Of a stretch of 53,435 nt of DNA, positions 42,460 to 50,323 are shown in pieces. Position numbers and translations under genes: made by a program. This DNA is from an archaeon. GTDB lineage: Archaea > Nanobdellota > Nanobdellia > Pacearchaeales > GW2011-AR1. The stretch spans positions 1 to 53,435 of the forward strand of contig JABHTJ010000008.1 in NCBI GenBank assembly GCA_018697295.1, written 5' to 3'. Position 1 is the stretch's first letter, and each line of letters begins with the position of its first letter. Below the pieces are notes generated by a model that saw nothing but the letters and a program-made list of their open reading frames with translations, searched no databases and was not told the origin of the DNA.

Positions 42460-43137
42460 ATGGGACAAACAACTGCACGAATAAAAAAGGGAAATAAGAA
42501 TTTTGAGATTTTAGTTGACTTTGACGAGGCTATGAAAGTTCGTCGAGGTGACGCTGGAGCGAATCTTAATGCGGCAGTTGTAACCGACACTATTTTTCAT
42601 AATTGTAAGTCTGGCGATTTGGCAGGAGCAAATGACTTAGATATTGCGTTTGGAACGAGCGATGCTTCAGAAGTAGCCGAGAAAATTATCAAAGAAGGTG
42701 AAGTTGTTAGAACAACCGAATCTATGAAAGCCGATCAAGATCAAAAATATAAACAGGTAGTGGAATTTTTAGTTCGTAATGCTGTTAGTCCTGAAGGTCG
42801 ACCTTATACGCCAGACAGAATTATGAAAGCTCTGAGTGAAGCACATGTTAATGTTAAAAATAAGCCAATTGAATCTCAAGTAACAGATATCACTGACCAA
42901 CTCTCTAAAGTTTTGCCGATTAAAATTGATGTTAAGAAAGTTAAGTTGCTTGTTCCTGCACTTTATACAGGGAAAGCTTATGGTGCGATAAAGGAATTTA
43001 TGACGGGCGAAGAATGGAAAAGTAATGGTGATCTCGAGGCTGTTGTAGAAGTTCCTGCAGGTTTAATATTTGATTTTTATGATAAGATTGGGAATTTGAG
43101 TCATGGTTCTATTTTGAGTGAAGATATTAAGGGTTAA
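42460..43137 (+). CDS. sdo1: Ribosome maturation protein SBDS
   Basis: The 225-aa protein has three SBDS domains: the N-terminal FYSH-type domain (KGNKNFEILVD, FDEAMKVRRGD), the helical middle (TTESMKADQDQKYKQ, RPYTPDRIMKAL) and a ferredoxin-like C-terminus. SBDS helps release the anti-association factor from the large subunit. It is conserved directly upstream of the exosome genes in archaea. Confidence 0.95.
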   Translation: MGQTTARIKKGNKNFEILVDFDEAMKVRRGDAGANLNAAVVTDTIFHNCKSGDLAGANDLDIAFGTSDASEVAEKIIKEGEVVRTTESMKADQDQKYKQVVEFLVRNAVSPEGRPYTPDRIMKALSEAHVNVKNKPIESQVTDITDQLSKVLPIKIDVKKVKLLVPALYTGKAYGAIKEFMTGEEWKSNGDLEAVVEVPAGLIFDFYDKIGNLSHGSILSEDIKG

Positions 43138-43260
43138 GGAATCTCAAAATATTCTTCCGAAAGTTTTATAAACCATTTTTTACAAAAATAATTACACGAG
43201 AAGAAAACTTTGAGTATCATTTGGATACATAACTATTATACGAATTCTCGAAAAGAAAAC

Positions 43261-43998
43261 ATGAAAAATACAAGACAAATAGTAATCCCTGGAGAAGAAA
43301 TTGTTTCAGGAAATGAATTTTTACCTGGAGAAGGTGCTTACCGAGATGGCGAGGCAGTTGTTGCTGAGCGATTTGGAATTGCGAATATTAGTGAGAAGCA
43401 TGTTCGAGTTGTTCCTGTGAGTGGTGCTTATTACCCACGACGAGGAAATACAATTATTGGAACTATTGTTGATATTACATTTAATGGATGGTTAATTGAT
43501 TTTGGCGGAGCTCAAAATGCATTCTTACCCGTTTCAGAAGTTCCACGATATATTAATCGAAATGAACTTCGAGATTTCTTAGATTTTGGAGAAACAGTTA
43601 TTGTAAAAGTTTGGGATGTTAAATCTCGAGGAACTGACGCTTCTATGAAAATGAGAGGATTTGGAAAAATTGAAGGCGGACTTATCCTTAATGTTGGTCC
43701 GAATAAAGTTCCACGAATTATTGGAAAAGAAGGAAGCATGGTTAAGATGATTAAAGGTGCTACAGGATGTTCAATTACAGTTGGTCAAAATGGAAAGGTT
43801 TGGATCAAAGGAACAATAGAAGGTGAACTTGCAACAAAGAAAATTATTGAGTTTATCGTCGAGAATGCAACTATTGCAGGACTTACTGAAAAGGTTGAGA
43901 AATTTATTACTGGTCTTGGAATGAAAATTGAAGAAGTTGAAGCTATTGCAGAAGATACTGATGTTGAAGAAGAAAATACTGAAGGAGACAAAGAATAA
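43261..43998 (+). CDS. rrp4: Exosome complex RNA-binding protein Rrp4
   Basis: ATG 43261 gives 245 aa. The N-terminal domain (IVIPGEEI, GAYRDGEA), S1 domain (about 65-140) and KH domain with GKEGSMVKMI follow in the standard order. A TTG at 43210 is an alternative start; TATAAA at 43167 and TATTAT at 43234 would support different leaders, and a small GTATC/GATAC hairpin lies between. The cap protein binds RNA for the exosome. The C-terminus is an acidic tail. Confidence 0.92.
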   Translation: MKNTRQIVIPGEEIVSGNEFLPGEGAYRDGEAVVAERFGIANISEKHVRVVPVSGAYYPRRGNTIIGTIVDITFNGWLIDFGGAQNAFLPVSEVPRYINRNELRDFLDFGETVIVKVWDVKSRGTDASMKMRGFGKIEGGLILNVGPNKVPRIIGKEGSMVKMIKGATGCSITVGQNGKVWIKGTIEGELATKKIIEFIVENATIAGLTEKVEKFITGLGMKIEEVEAIAEDTDVEEENTEGDKE

Positions 43999-43999
43999 T

Positions 44000-44725
44000 A
44001 TGGCAGGAGATAAAGGAATTTATACTAAGCGAGATGACGGACGAAAGTTTGACGAAATTAGAGAAATGTCTGCAGAAGTAGGTATTGTCGATTCAGCTGA
44101 CGGTTCTGCTTCATTTAATACTGGACACACAAAGGCTATTGCAGTTGTTAGAGGTCCACGAACACTTCACCCACAACATATGCAAAACCCACGAAAAGGA
44201 ATTTTGCGAGTAAGTTATGGTATGATGCCGTTTTCAGTAACTGATCGAATCCGACCTGGACCAAACAGACGAAGTGAAGAAATTTCTAAAGTAACTGAAT
44301 GGGCCTTAAACAGCGTTGTTGATTTATCTGAATATCCAAATACGGTAGTTGATGTTTTTATTCAAATTCCTCAAGCAGATGCTGGAACTCGAGTTGCTGG
44401 AATTAATGCTGCAGCTATTGCACTTGCACACGCTGGAATTCCAATGAAAGAAATGGTTTCGGCAATTGGTGTTGGAAAAATTGATAAGACTTTAGTTGTT
44501 GATTTAGACAAATATGAAGATTCTGATTTTCACGACGCTGAAGGATCAACAGATATTCCTGTAGCAATTACTTCTCGAACAAAAAACATCTCACTTTTAC
44601 AACTTGATGGAAAAATCTCAGTTCCAGAATTCAAGGAATGTGTAAAAAATGCAAAAGTAGCATGTGAAGAAATTTTGAAAGTGCAAATGCAAGCTCTTAA
44701 AAATATCGATGGAGGAAATAACTAA
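44000..44725 (+). CDS. rrp41: Exosome catalytic subunit Rrp41
   Basis: 241 aa from ATG 44000, 1 nt after the Rrp4 stop. RNase PH fold; the catalytic-site features IPQADAGTRVAGINAAA and LVVDLDKYED are present. With Rrp42 it forms the hexameric ring that degrades RNA phosphorolytically from the 3' end. Confidence 0.95.
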   Translation: MAGDKGIYTKRDDGRKFDEIREMSAEVGIVDSADGSASFNTGHTKAIAVVRGPRTLHPQHMQNPRKGILRVSYGMMPFSVTDRIRPGPNRRSEEISKVTEWALNSVVDLSEYPNTVVDVFIQIPQADAGTRVAGINAAAIALAHAGIPMKEMVSAIGVGKIDKTLVVDLDKYEDSDFHDAEGSTDIPVAITSRTKNISLLQLDGKISVPEFKECVKNAKVACEEILKVQMQALKNIDGGNN

Positions 44726-45549
44726 TGGCAAGCGAAAAAGTAATTCCTACACTTCAAAAAAATAGAATTTTAGAATATTTGAGTGAAGGTAAACGATTTG
44801 ATTCCCGAACTCCAGAACAATATAGAGATTTGAAAGTTGAAATGGGCGTTAGTAAAAATGCCGAATCTTCAGTTAAAATTTCTCTTGGAAAAACTCAAGT
44901 TCTTGTTGGAGTAAAGCTCGGACTTGCAACACCTTATCCAGATTCTCCGGCTGAAGGAACTTTTATGGTTTCTGCTGAAATGCACCCTATGGCTTCACCA
45001 AATTATGAAATGGGACGACCAGGAATTAATGCAATTGAACTTTCTAGAGTAACTGATAGAGGAATTCGAGAAAGCGGATTAATTGATGTAAAGAAATTAT
45101 GTATTCGAGAAGGAGAAAAAGTATGGCAAGTATTTGTTGATATTGTTGCTTTAAACGATGATGGAAACATGTTTGATGCTGCAAGTATTGGTGCACTTAT
45201 TGCTCTTGGAAATGCAAAGTTACCAAAATATAACGAAGCAGAAGATAAGATTGAATTTGAATTAACTGATACCCCACTACCATTAGATAAAGATGTTCTT
45301 TCATTTAGTATGACATTCCATAAGATCGGTGACAAGATTGTTGCAGATGTTGGTCTTGAGGAAGAAGCAATTTCTGATTTTAGATTAACGATTGCAATGG
45401 GAGATAATGGTGGAGAGCCAAGAATTACTGCAATGCAGAAAGGAAAAGCAGGAGTTATCACTGATTCAGATATGGAAACAATTTTAAATCTTGCAAGTGA
45501 TACATGGAAAGAGAAGTTTCCTCAAATTAAGAAGTACGCTTTTGGATAA
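44725..45549 (+). CDS. rrp42: Exosome structural subunit Rrp42
   Basis: A 274-aa RNase PH paralog that overlaps the Rrp41 stop (TAATG). It begins with the N-terminal helix ILEYLSEGKRFDSR and lacks the catalytic acidic pair of Rrp41 at the equivalent position, consistent with the inactive Rrp42 subunit. Completes rrp4-rrp41-rrp42. Confidence 0.94.
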   Translation: MASEKVIPTLQKNRILEYLSEGKRFDSRTPEQYRDLKVEMGVSKNAESSVKISLGKTQVLVGVKLGLATPYPDSPAEGTFMVSAEMHPMASPNYEMGRPGINAIELSRVTDRGIRESGLIDVKKLCIREGEKVWQVFVDIVALNDDGNMFDAASIGALIALGNAKLPKYNEAEDKIEFELTDTPLPLDKDVLSFSMTFHKIGDKIVADVGLEEEAISDFRLTIAMGDNGGEPRITAMQKGKAGVITDSDMETILNLASDTWKEKFPQIKKYAFG

Positions 45550-45558
45550 ATAATCAAG

Positions 45559-45960
45559 ATGGCCGAAAAACAAGAATTTTCAAAATACGAACGAGCACGA
45601 ATTATCGGAGCTCGAGGTTTACAGATTTCTATGGACGCACCTCTTTTGATGGAAATGGAAACTGATGATTTAGATGAAATTAATTTTGACCCTCTTCGAA
45701 TTGCTGAAAAAGAACTTGAATCAGGAGTTTTACCAATTTCAGTAAATAAGCCAATGCCTGTTCGAAGTGAAGAATCAATTGAAAAAATTAAGGTTGAAGA
45801 AAGCAAAGTTACTGACGCTGAAAAGATTAAGGCAGAATTAGAAGAAGAAAAAGATATCATGGAAGGTGGAGAAATGAAGGAACTTGCAGAGAATAGTGAA
45901 GAACCTGAAGTTGAAGAAGCCCTTAGTAGTGATGGCGAAGCTCGAGTAGATTTAGAGTAA
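45559..45960 (+). CDS. rpoK: RNA polymerase subunit K with acidic C-terminal extension
   Basis: Residues 1-75 form archaeal RpoK (Rpb6): KYERARIIGARGLQISM, LRIAEKELESGVLPI, VNKPMPVR. RpoK is usually about 60 residues or slightly more; here about 55 further residues are very acidic and disordered-looking, ending EALSSDGEARVDLE. In most archaea a ribosomal L37Ae gene follows rrp42; here rpoK takes that place 9 nt after it. Confidence 0.88.
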   Translation: MAEKQEFSKYERARIIGARGLQISMDAPLLMEMETDDLDEINFDPLRIAEKELESGVLPISVNKPMPVRSEESIEKIKVEESKVTDAEKIKAELEEEKDIMEGGEMKELAENSEEPEVEEALSSDGEARVDLE

Positions 45961-45972
45961 TTTTAGAATATA

Positions 45973-46470
45973 TTAATTTTTTGGAAGATAAGAAATAATT
46001 TCTTCAATACATTTTTCTAAAGGTTTATTAACGTCAATTAAAATTCAGTGATTAAATGATGTAGATTTTTTATGAACGACCATTGCCGCTATTTCTCCAT
46101 GAGTTTTACTTCGTTCACTATCTCTTTTTATGCAAACTTCTAAGGGAGCTTTTAATGTAAAAACATAATGTGGAAAATCTAACCTACTAATCAAATCTTC
46201 TACCTGAGATTTCCAATAGAAATTTCCATCAAAAATTACGGGCCTATCTTTTTTTAACAATTGTGTAACTTCCTTGCATGCAATTTCATTTGCCTGAATA
46301 AAATTTTTTTGAGAGATATATCCTTCTTCTTTTTCTCGAATAACTAGTTTTGGATTATCTACAATTCTATCCATTGCGATATGTTTTCCATTTATTCGTT
46401 TTGAGAGTTCTTCTGAAATTGTGCTTTTTCCACAACCTAAGGGCCCTCGGATAATGATATAGTAACTCAT
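45973..46470 (-). pseudogene. Small NTP-binding kinase-like protein with in-frame TGA
   Basis: From ATG 46470: Walker A RGPLGCGKST (residues 8-17), then MDRIVDNPK and the NTP-kinase-like DFPHYVFTLKAPLEVCIKRD. The frame stops at TGA (46045-46047) after FNH, but it continues in the same frame with ILIDVNKPLEKCIEEI to TAA at 45973, exactly the last strand and helix expected for this AAA_33-type kinase. A single TGG/GGA/CGA-to-TGA change would explain it. Accessory gene between rpoK and the next surface protein. Confidence 0.72.
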
Positions 46471-46534
46471 GATTACTTAGCATTTGGAAGATATATAAAT
46501 TTTGCTCAACAACAAAACTTCTTCGCAAAAGATT

Positions 46535-46540
46535 TATAAC
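46535..46540 (+). promoter_or_regulatory. TATA box of the 46562 gene
   Basis: TATAAC 22-27 nt before the ATG at 46562. Confidence 0.65.
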
Positions 46541-46561
46541 AATCCCTTCGCTTAGTTTCTT

Positions 46562-47884
46562 ATGAAGAGGTTGGTTATTTTGTCACTAGTTTGTTTAGTG
46601 TTTATACAATTAGTTGTTGCTGGAGCTCCCGAACTCGTTTTTCAACACAATGAAACGCAGCCAGATGAGACCATGCTTGGAATTATTTCGCTAGATGGAG
46701 AGTGGATTAGTGGGCCTACAAAATCTTCGTTTTCGTTTTTCGAAGATAGCCGAGATGTCTTTATTGAATTTGATATTGTCTTTTTTGAAGATGATTATTA
46801 TTTGTACATTTATCCAGTTCACGAAGGGGAATATGAGCTAGTTATCTCTGATATGCTTTACAAAGAAAATGAGGTTTTGCAATCTAGCGAGATAAATTAT
46901 TTTTTTAATGTGTCTTTAGGAACTTTTGAAGAGGATAATGAAACTGCTATTGACCAGCGACTTGGAATTAAGCCAGGATTTTTGTTAGCTTCAGAAGGTA
47001 ATGAAATTGTTTTGAGCAACAAAGGAATTGATGTTTTGAATGTGACGTATGGTGACGAAGTTATTTCTTTGGAAAGTTTTGAATCGCGAACTGTTGAAAT
47101 TTTATTTAGTGAATTATTTTCTTATGCGATTTTTTCAACCTATAAAGAATTTCAAATTCCTCTGATTAATCTCTTTGGAAATGAAACAAACACAACTAGA
47201 GAGTTTATTTCATTAAATCTTAAGTCAGATACCGAACTTCTTACTGCGAATAGCACATTAGGAGAAGATTTGATATTTAATTTTACTCTCTTTAATTTTG
47301 ACGATAATAATTTGACAGAGATTAGTTTTTCTTCATCGCTAGATATTTTTGATTTTCCCGAGTTTAATTCTCTTGATGGCCGAGAAGAGAAAACAATTGA
47401 AATTGAAATTAGTCCGGAAAATCCAGGAAGAATAATCGAAGAGCTTATTATTTCGTATGTTGAACTTGGGGAAACCCATAATTTGAAAATTCTTGTTGAT
47501 TTGTTTGTTTATCCTGCAGGAACTAGCGAAGAGGAATTTGGAATTGTTGAATTGAATTGTGAAGAACTTGGTGGAAGTGTTTGTTCTGCAAGCGAAGTTT
47601 GTACAGGAGATGCGACATTTGCCAAAGGTGGCGTTTATTGTTGTTTAGATAGTTGTAGCGAGATAGTTGAAACAAAAAGTGATTCGTCTACGAAGATGAT
47701 TATTGGAATTGTTATTTTTCTTGCACTTGGGATTGGAGGATATTTTTTATGGAAAAAAAGTAAAAAAGTAAAACCGGTAAGTGGAAATGAAGTTTTGGAT
47801 ATTGCATCTAAAAATTATAATTCTAAAATGAGTGGGGCAGTTGTTGAGCCAAAAAAAGTTAGTGGGAAAATTGAGAAAGGCTAA
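46562..47884 (+). CDS. Exported surface protein with Cys-rich module and C-terminal TM anchor
   Basis: A 440-aa protein: signal peptide (1-20), two or three beta-sandwich segments of CARDB/Ig-like style with many N-glycosylation-type NxT/S sites, a six-Cys module (about 337-372), and one TM helix near 378-397 with a short basic cytoplasmic tail. It is a typical archaeal type I surface protein. Function unknown. Its stop overlaps that of the convergent 177-aa gene. Confidence 0.75.
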   Translation: MKRLVILSLVCLVFIQLVVAGAPELVFQHNETQPDETMLGIISLDGEWISGPTKSSFSFFEDSRDVFIEFDIVFFEDDYYLYIYPVHEGEYELVISDMLYKENEVLQSSEINYFFNVSLGTFEEDNETAIDQRLGIKPGFLLASEGNEIVLSNKGIDVLNVTYGDEVISLESFESRTVEILFSELFSYAIFSTYKEFQIPLINLFGNETNTTREFISLNLKSDTELLTANSTLGEDLIFNFTLFNFDDNNLTEISFSSSLDIFDFPEFNSLDGREEKTIEIEISPENPGRIIEELIISYVELGETHNLKILVDLFVYPAGTSEEEFGIVELNCEELGGSVCSASEVCTGDATFAKGGVYCCLDSCSEIVETKSDSSTKMIIGIVIFLALGIGGYFLWKKSKKVKPVSGNEVLDIASKNYNSKMSGAVVEPKKVSGKIEKG

Positions 47885-48414
47885 TTCTCTTCTGATTTAG
47901 ATTCTTCTTTATCCTTGTCTTCAGAAGATTTTGGTTCTTCTTTTTTGTTATCCCCATATGAAATATTGATTGGTGAGTGGCCTGCGTTTTGGGCAGGAGC
48001 TTTTGTTTTTGCAAGTTCTGCCTCTAACTCTTTAATTTTATTTCCGGCGACTTTTGCAAATTCGTCATATCGATGAAGTCTTCCAGAAATGTTGTTCATT
48101 AATGAAGTCGCATCTGCTTGACCCATTTTAATATTTCCCGGCTCAATTACTTCAATCGAACTCGGCATAAAATCAAAAATTAATTCCGTTAATCTTCCGA
48201 GTGTTTCTACTTCAAAATCAGCCTCTGCAAAACAAGTGTAAGAAACTTCTGTTTCTCCTTCTTTTTTCTCTAATTCTTTTGGATCGCTTACTTTAATTGA
48301 ATGTACTTCTATATCTTTTAATTTCTCTAAAACCATTATGTGGTTAGATAAATAATCTTTGATATGTTCGGAGGGCCTTCCTGCGATTTCTACAATCATA
48401 ATTGCTCTTATCAT
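47881..48414 (-). CDS. Conserved DPANN protein of unknown function
   Basis: A 177-aa protein whose first 130 residues look like a compact alpha/beta domain (IVEIAGRPSEHI, CFAEADFEVETLGRLTELIFDFMPSS, LHRYDEFAK), with a Lys/Glu/Ser-rich C-terminal tail. I have a general memory of similar DPANN proteins but no function. It could start at the second Met (residue 6). Next to the exported protein genes. Confidence 0.6.
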   Translation of the reverse strand: MIRAIMIVEIAGRPSEHIKDYLSNHIMVLEKLKDIEVHSIKVSDPKELEKKEGETEVSYTCFAEADFEVETLGRLTELIFDFMPSSIEVIEPGNIKMGQADATSLMNNISGRLHRYDEFAKVAGNKIKELEAELAKTKAPAQNAGHSPINISYGDNKKEEPKSSEDKDKEESKSEEN

Positions 48415-48438
48415 GTTTTATGAGAATTATTAGTAGTT

Positions 48439-49152
48439 TTAAAATCTTTCCCATAGCAAAAATGCGATGATTATTACTAAAAATATTGATAGTGCATAGG
48501 GTGCTGAACCCAAGATTTTAGAATTTTTTGATTCATAGATTATTTCTTGAGCTGGAATTTCTTCTTCAAAAATTTGAACTTTATTATTTAGGGAAATGGT
48601 TTTTGGAATTATTTCTTGAACTTCTTGTTCTTCTGTTTGCTCATTTATTTTAACTTCTTCTGTTGTTTCTTCTTCAGGGGTTTCTTCTTCTGTTTGCTCA
48701 TTACTTTCATTTGTTTCTTGTTCATTTTCACTACTATTTTCTTCTTCCCCCTCATTTCCAGAAATTTCTTCTTCTCCAAAACTGAGGGTAAATGGAAAGC
48801 TTTCTTGAAAACTTCCCTTTCGAATTTTGACAACACTTTCATATGTTCCTTCAACTTCTCCTTTTACCCTAATTTCTTTTGGTTCATTTATTCCAATAAA
48901 TTCTTTCAAGTAATAAAATCCGGACTTCCAGGTTTCTCCATGTAAGATTCTGATGACTGAACTGCTACTTGGATCCACTACATTTAATTTTACATCATAA
49001 ATTCCTTCTCCTTGAGTAATTTCAATTGTGCAGGTAAATTCTTCATTTACTGGAATATTTGTTGGGCAGGAGAAATCTATTGCCTCTGCAGAAGTTAGTG
49101 ATATTGATGTAAAAGTTAGAAGGATTATAATTTGAAGTAGAAGAAATTTCAT
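48439..49152 (-). CDS. Exported protein with Ig-like domain, Glu/Thr linker and TM anchor
   Basis: A 237-aa protein with a signal peptide (1-24), a beta-rich domain about 25-125 containing CP...CT cysteine spacing, a long acidic spacer (about 130-200) rich in Glu, Thr and Asn, and a C-terminal helix ending LLWERF. Likely a surface stalk. The ATG overlaps the nuclease gene stop by 4 nt, so the two are co-translated. Confidence 0.7.
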   Translation of the reverse strand: MKFLLLQIIILLTFTSISLTSAEAIDFSCPTNIPVNEEFTCTIEITQGEGIYDVKLNVVDPSSSSVIRILHGETWKSGFYYLKEFIGINEPKEIRVKGEVEGTYESVVKIRKGSFQESFPFTLSFGEEEISGNEGEEENSSENEQETNESNEQTEEETPEEETTEEVKINEQTEEQEVQEIIPKTISLNNKVQIFEEEIPAQEIIYESKNSKILGSAPYALSIFLVIIIAFLLWERF

Positions 49153-49649
49153 CGCATTCTCTCCAGAACTTTTTTAGCATCGGTGTATTCAACTCTCACG
49201 CGATTTTTTTCTTTTATTTTTTTTGCTATTAAGAGTTCAGTAAAAGTATTATTTTCTAAATATAATTTGCATTTTTCTTTTTCGATTTTTGAGAGTGTCC
49301 CGTTCATTTTTACTTCGACACCAATAACTTTGTAATAAGAATCGTTCATTTTTTGAAACGCGATGAAATCCGGGAAACCAGTTCCAATAGTCATTATTTT
49401 GGCATATGAGTTAAATTTTTTTTTCGCAGGAATAATTTTTTTTGTTTCTAAATCTATATTATTCGACCATTTGTCAACAATCCAACCCTTTTCTTCTAAG
49501 TCTTTTCTTACGCGAAGTTCGAATTGACCTCCGGCAGCCTTACTTTTCTTCCCTGTTTTGACTTTTGATTTTTTCTTTAGGACAACATTTCCTTCTTCAT
49601 CAAAAGCTATATCGTGCTCAACCTCTTTTTCAGGAGTCTTTACTTCCAT
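49149..49649 (-). CDS. PD-(D/E)XK-like predicted nuclease
   Basis: A 166-aa protein with a basic N-terminal tail and then FELRVRKDLEEKGWIV, GTGFPDFIAF and VIGVEVKMNG, the spacing of the PD-(D/E)XK nuclease fold (Asp in FPD, Glu and Lys in EVK). VRR-NUC and Hjc-like enzymes share this arrangement. The target is unknown. Overlaps the exported-protein gene downstream. Confidence 0.65.
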   Translation of the reverse strand: MEVKTPEKEVEHDIAFDEEGNVVLKKKSKVKTGKKSKAAGGQFELRVRKDLEEKGWIVDKWSNNIDLETKKIIPAKKKFNSYAKIMTIGTGFPDFIAFQKMNDSYYKVIGVEVKMNGTLSKIEKEKCKLYLENNTFTELLIAKKIKEKNRVRVEYTDAKKVLERMR

Positions 49650-49755
49650 TGTAATGAATGTAGAATTAAGATTATATAGTTTATTGTGATTTTGTTTGTT
49701 TGAATAAAAGGGTCACCACAATAATAATTAAATAGTCTATGGCTCTTTTTTGGAT

Positions 49756-50178
49756 ATGATTGAACCAAAAGTTTTTGAGATTGATTCTGTTCAGGGTGGC
49801 TATCATAACTCTGAAAAATTGCAAGCAATTTATAGAGATTTAAGAAGAGAAGTTTTACCTCAAGAGCCTTTTCAGCGAACTTTTCCAAATACTATTACTA
49901 TTCAAAAATCTTGGGGCTGGAGAGGAGGTCAATATGGCTTTGAAATGTATAAATTTGAAGAAAACTCAGCCATAGTAGCATTAGAATATTTTGGTTCGTG
50001 GAATGGTTATGCTCCGGGAAGTAGTAAAGCCCCACAAATAACTGAAGCAATGTTGCATCGGATTAATTTAACCGTTCATGATTCCAATGCGGATTTGGAA
50101 GAAAAGATTGGAGAAATCATAGCAAGATATCCTCGGGAAAAAGAAGTTGTCGTTGCTACAAATCTCGTGCAAGGATAG
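49756..50178 (+). CDS. Conserved hypothetical protein (140 aa)
   Basis: Start at ATG 49756, 22 nt after TAAATA. A compact alpha/beta protein with many aromatic residues (WGWRGGQYGFEMYKF) and two short motifs (FGSWNGYAPGSS, ARYPREKEVVV). Its stop overlaps the 3' end of the convergent histone-fold gene by 23 nt. No family recognised. Confidence 0.6.
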   Translation: MIEPKVFEIDSVQGGYHNSEKLQAIYRDLRREVLPQEPFQRTFPNTITIQKSWGWRGGQYGFEMYKFEENSAIVALEYFGSWNGYAPGSSKAPQITEAMLHRINLTVHDSNADLEEKIGEIIARYPREKEVVVATNLVQG

Positions 50179-50317
50179 TTCTTCTGTTATTTGCCTTGGC
50201 TCGCTCTTCGGCTTTCTTTAGAATTTCCTCTGTTCTTTTTTCGAGTTCTCGCTCAACTTCATCTGCGACGCTTAAATCAACATATTTTCGGATATTATTT
50301 TTTATTACAAGTGCCAT
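50156..50317 (-). CDS. Short histone-fold protein (DUF1931-like)
   Basis: A 53-aa frame from the ATG at 50317, 7 nt after the lysS stop region's start context. It reads MALVIKNNIRKYV, then a central helix (VADEVERELEKRTEEILKK) and ends KANNRRTILARDL. That is the histone-fold pattern, with the RT...RD(L) loop-to-helix signature of DUF1931 proteins. DUF1931 proteins are often longer pairs of folds; this one is a single minimal fold. It may form DNA-binding dimers. Located immediately downstream of lysS. Confidence 0.65.
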   Translation of the reverse strand: MALVIKNNIRKYVDLSVADEVERELEKRTEEILKKAEERAKANNRRTILARDL

Positions 50318-50323
50318 GAGAGA

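Noticed and set aside
43210-43228. Leader hairpin GTATC/GATAC before rrp4 as a riboswitch
   Set aside because: A 5-bp stem only, with no further structure or known aptamer pattern.
27160-46470. Genome-wide reassignment of TGA or TAG
   Set aside because: Many intact genes in the window end in TGA or TAG with sensible overlaps (for example the rhomboid TGA overlapping the next ATG), and aRF1 has NIKS and GGQ.
48616-48945. Rightward Phe/Leu-rich ORF in the surface protein gene
   Set aside because: Antisense of the Glu/Thr linker with no start signal; composition artefact.
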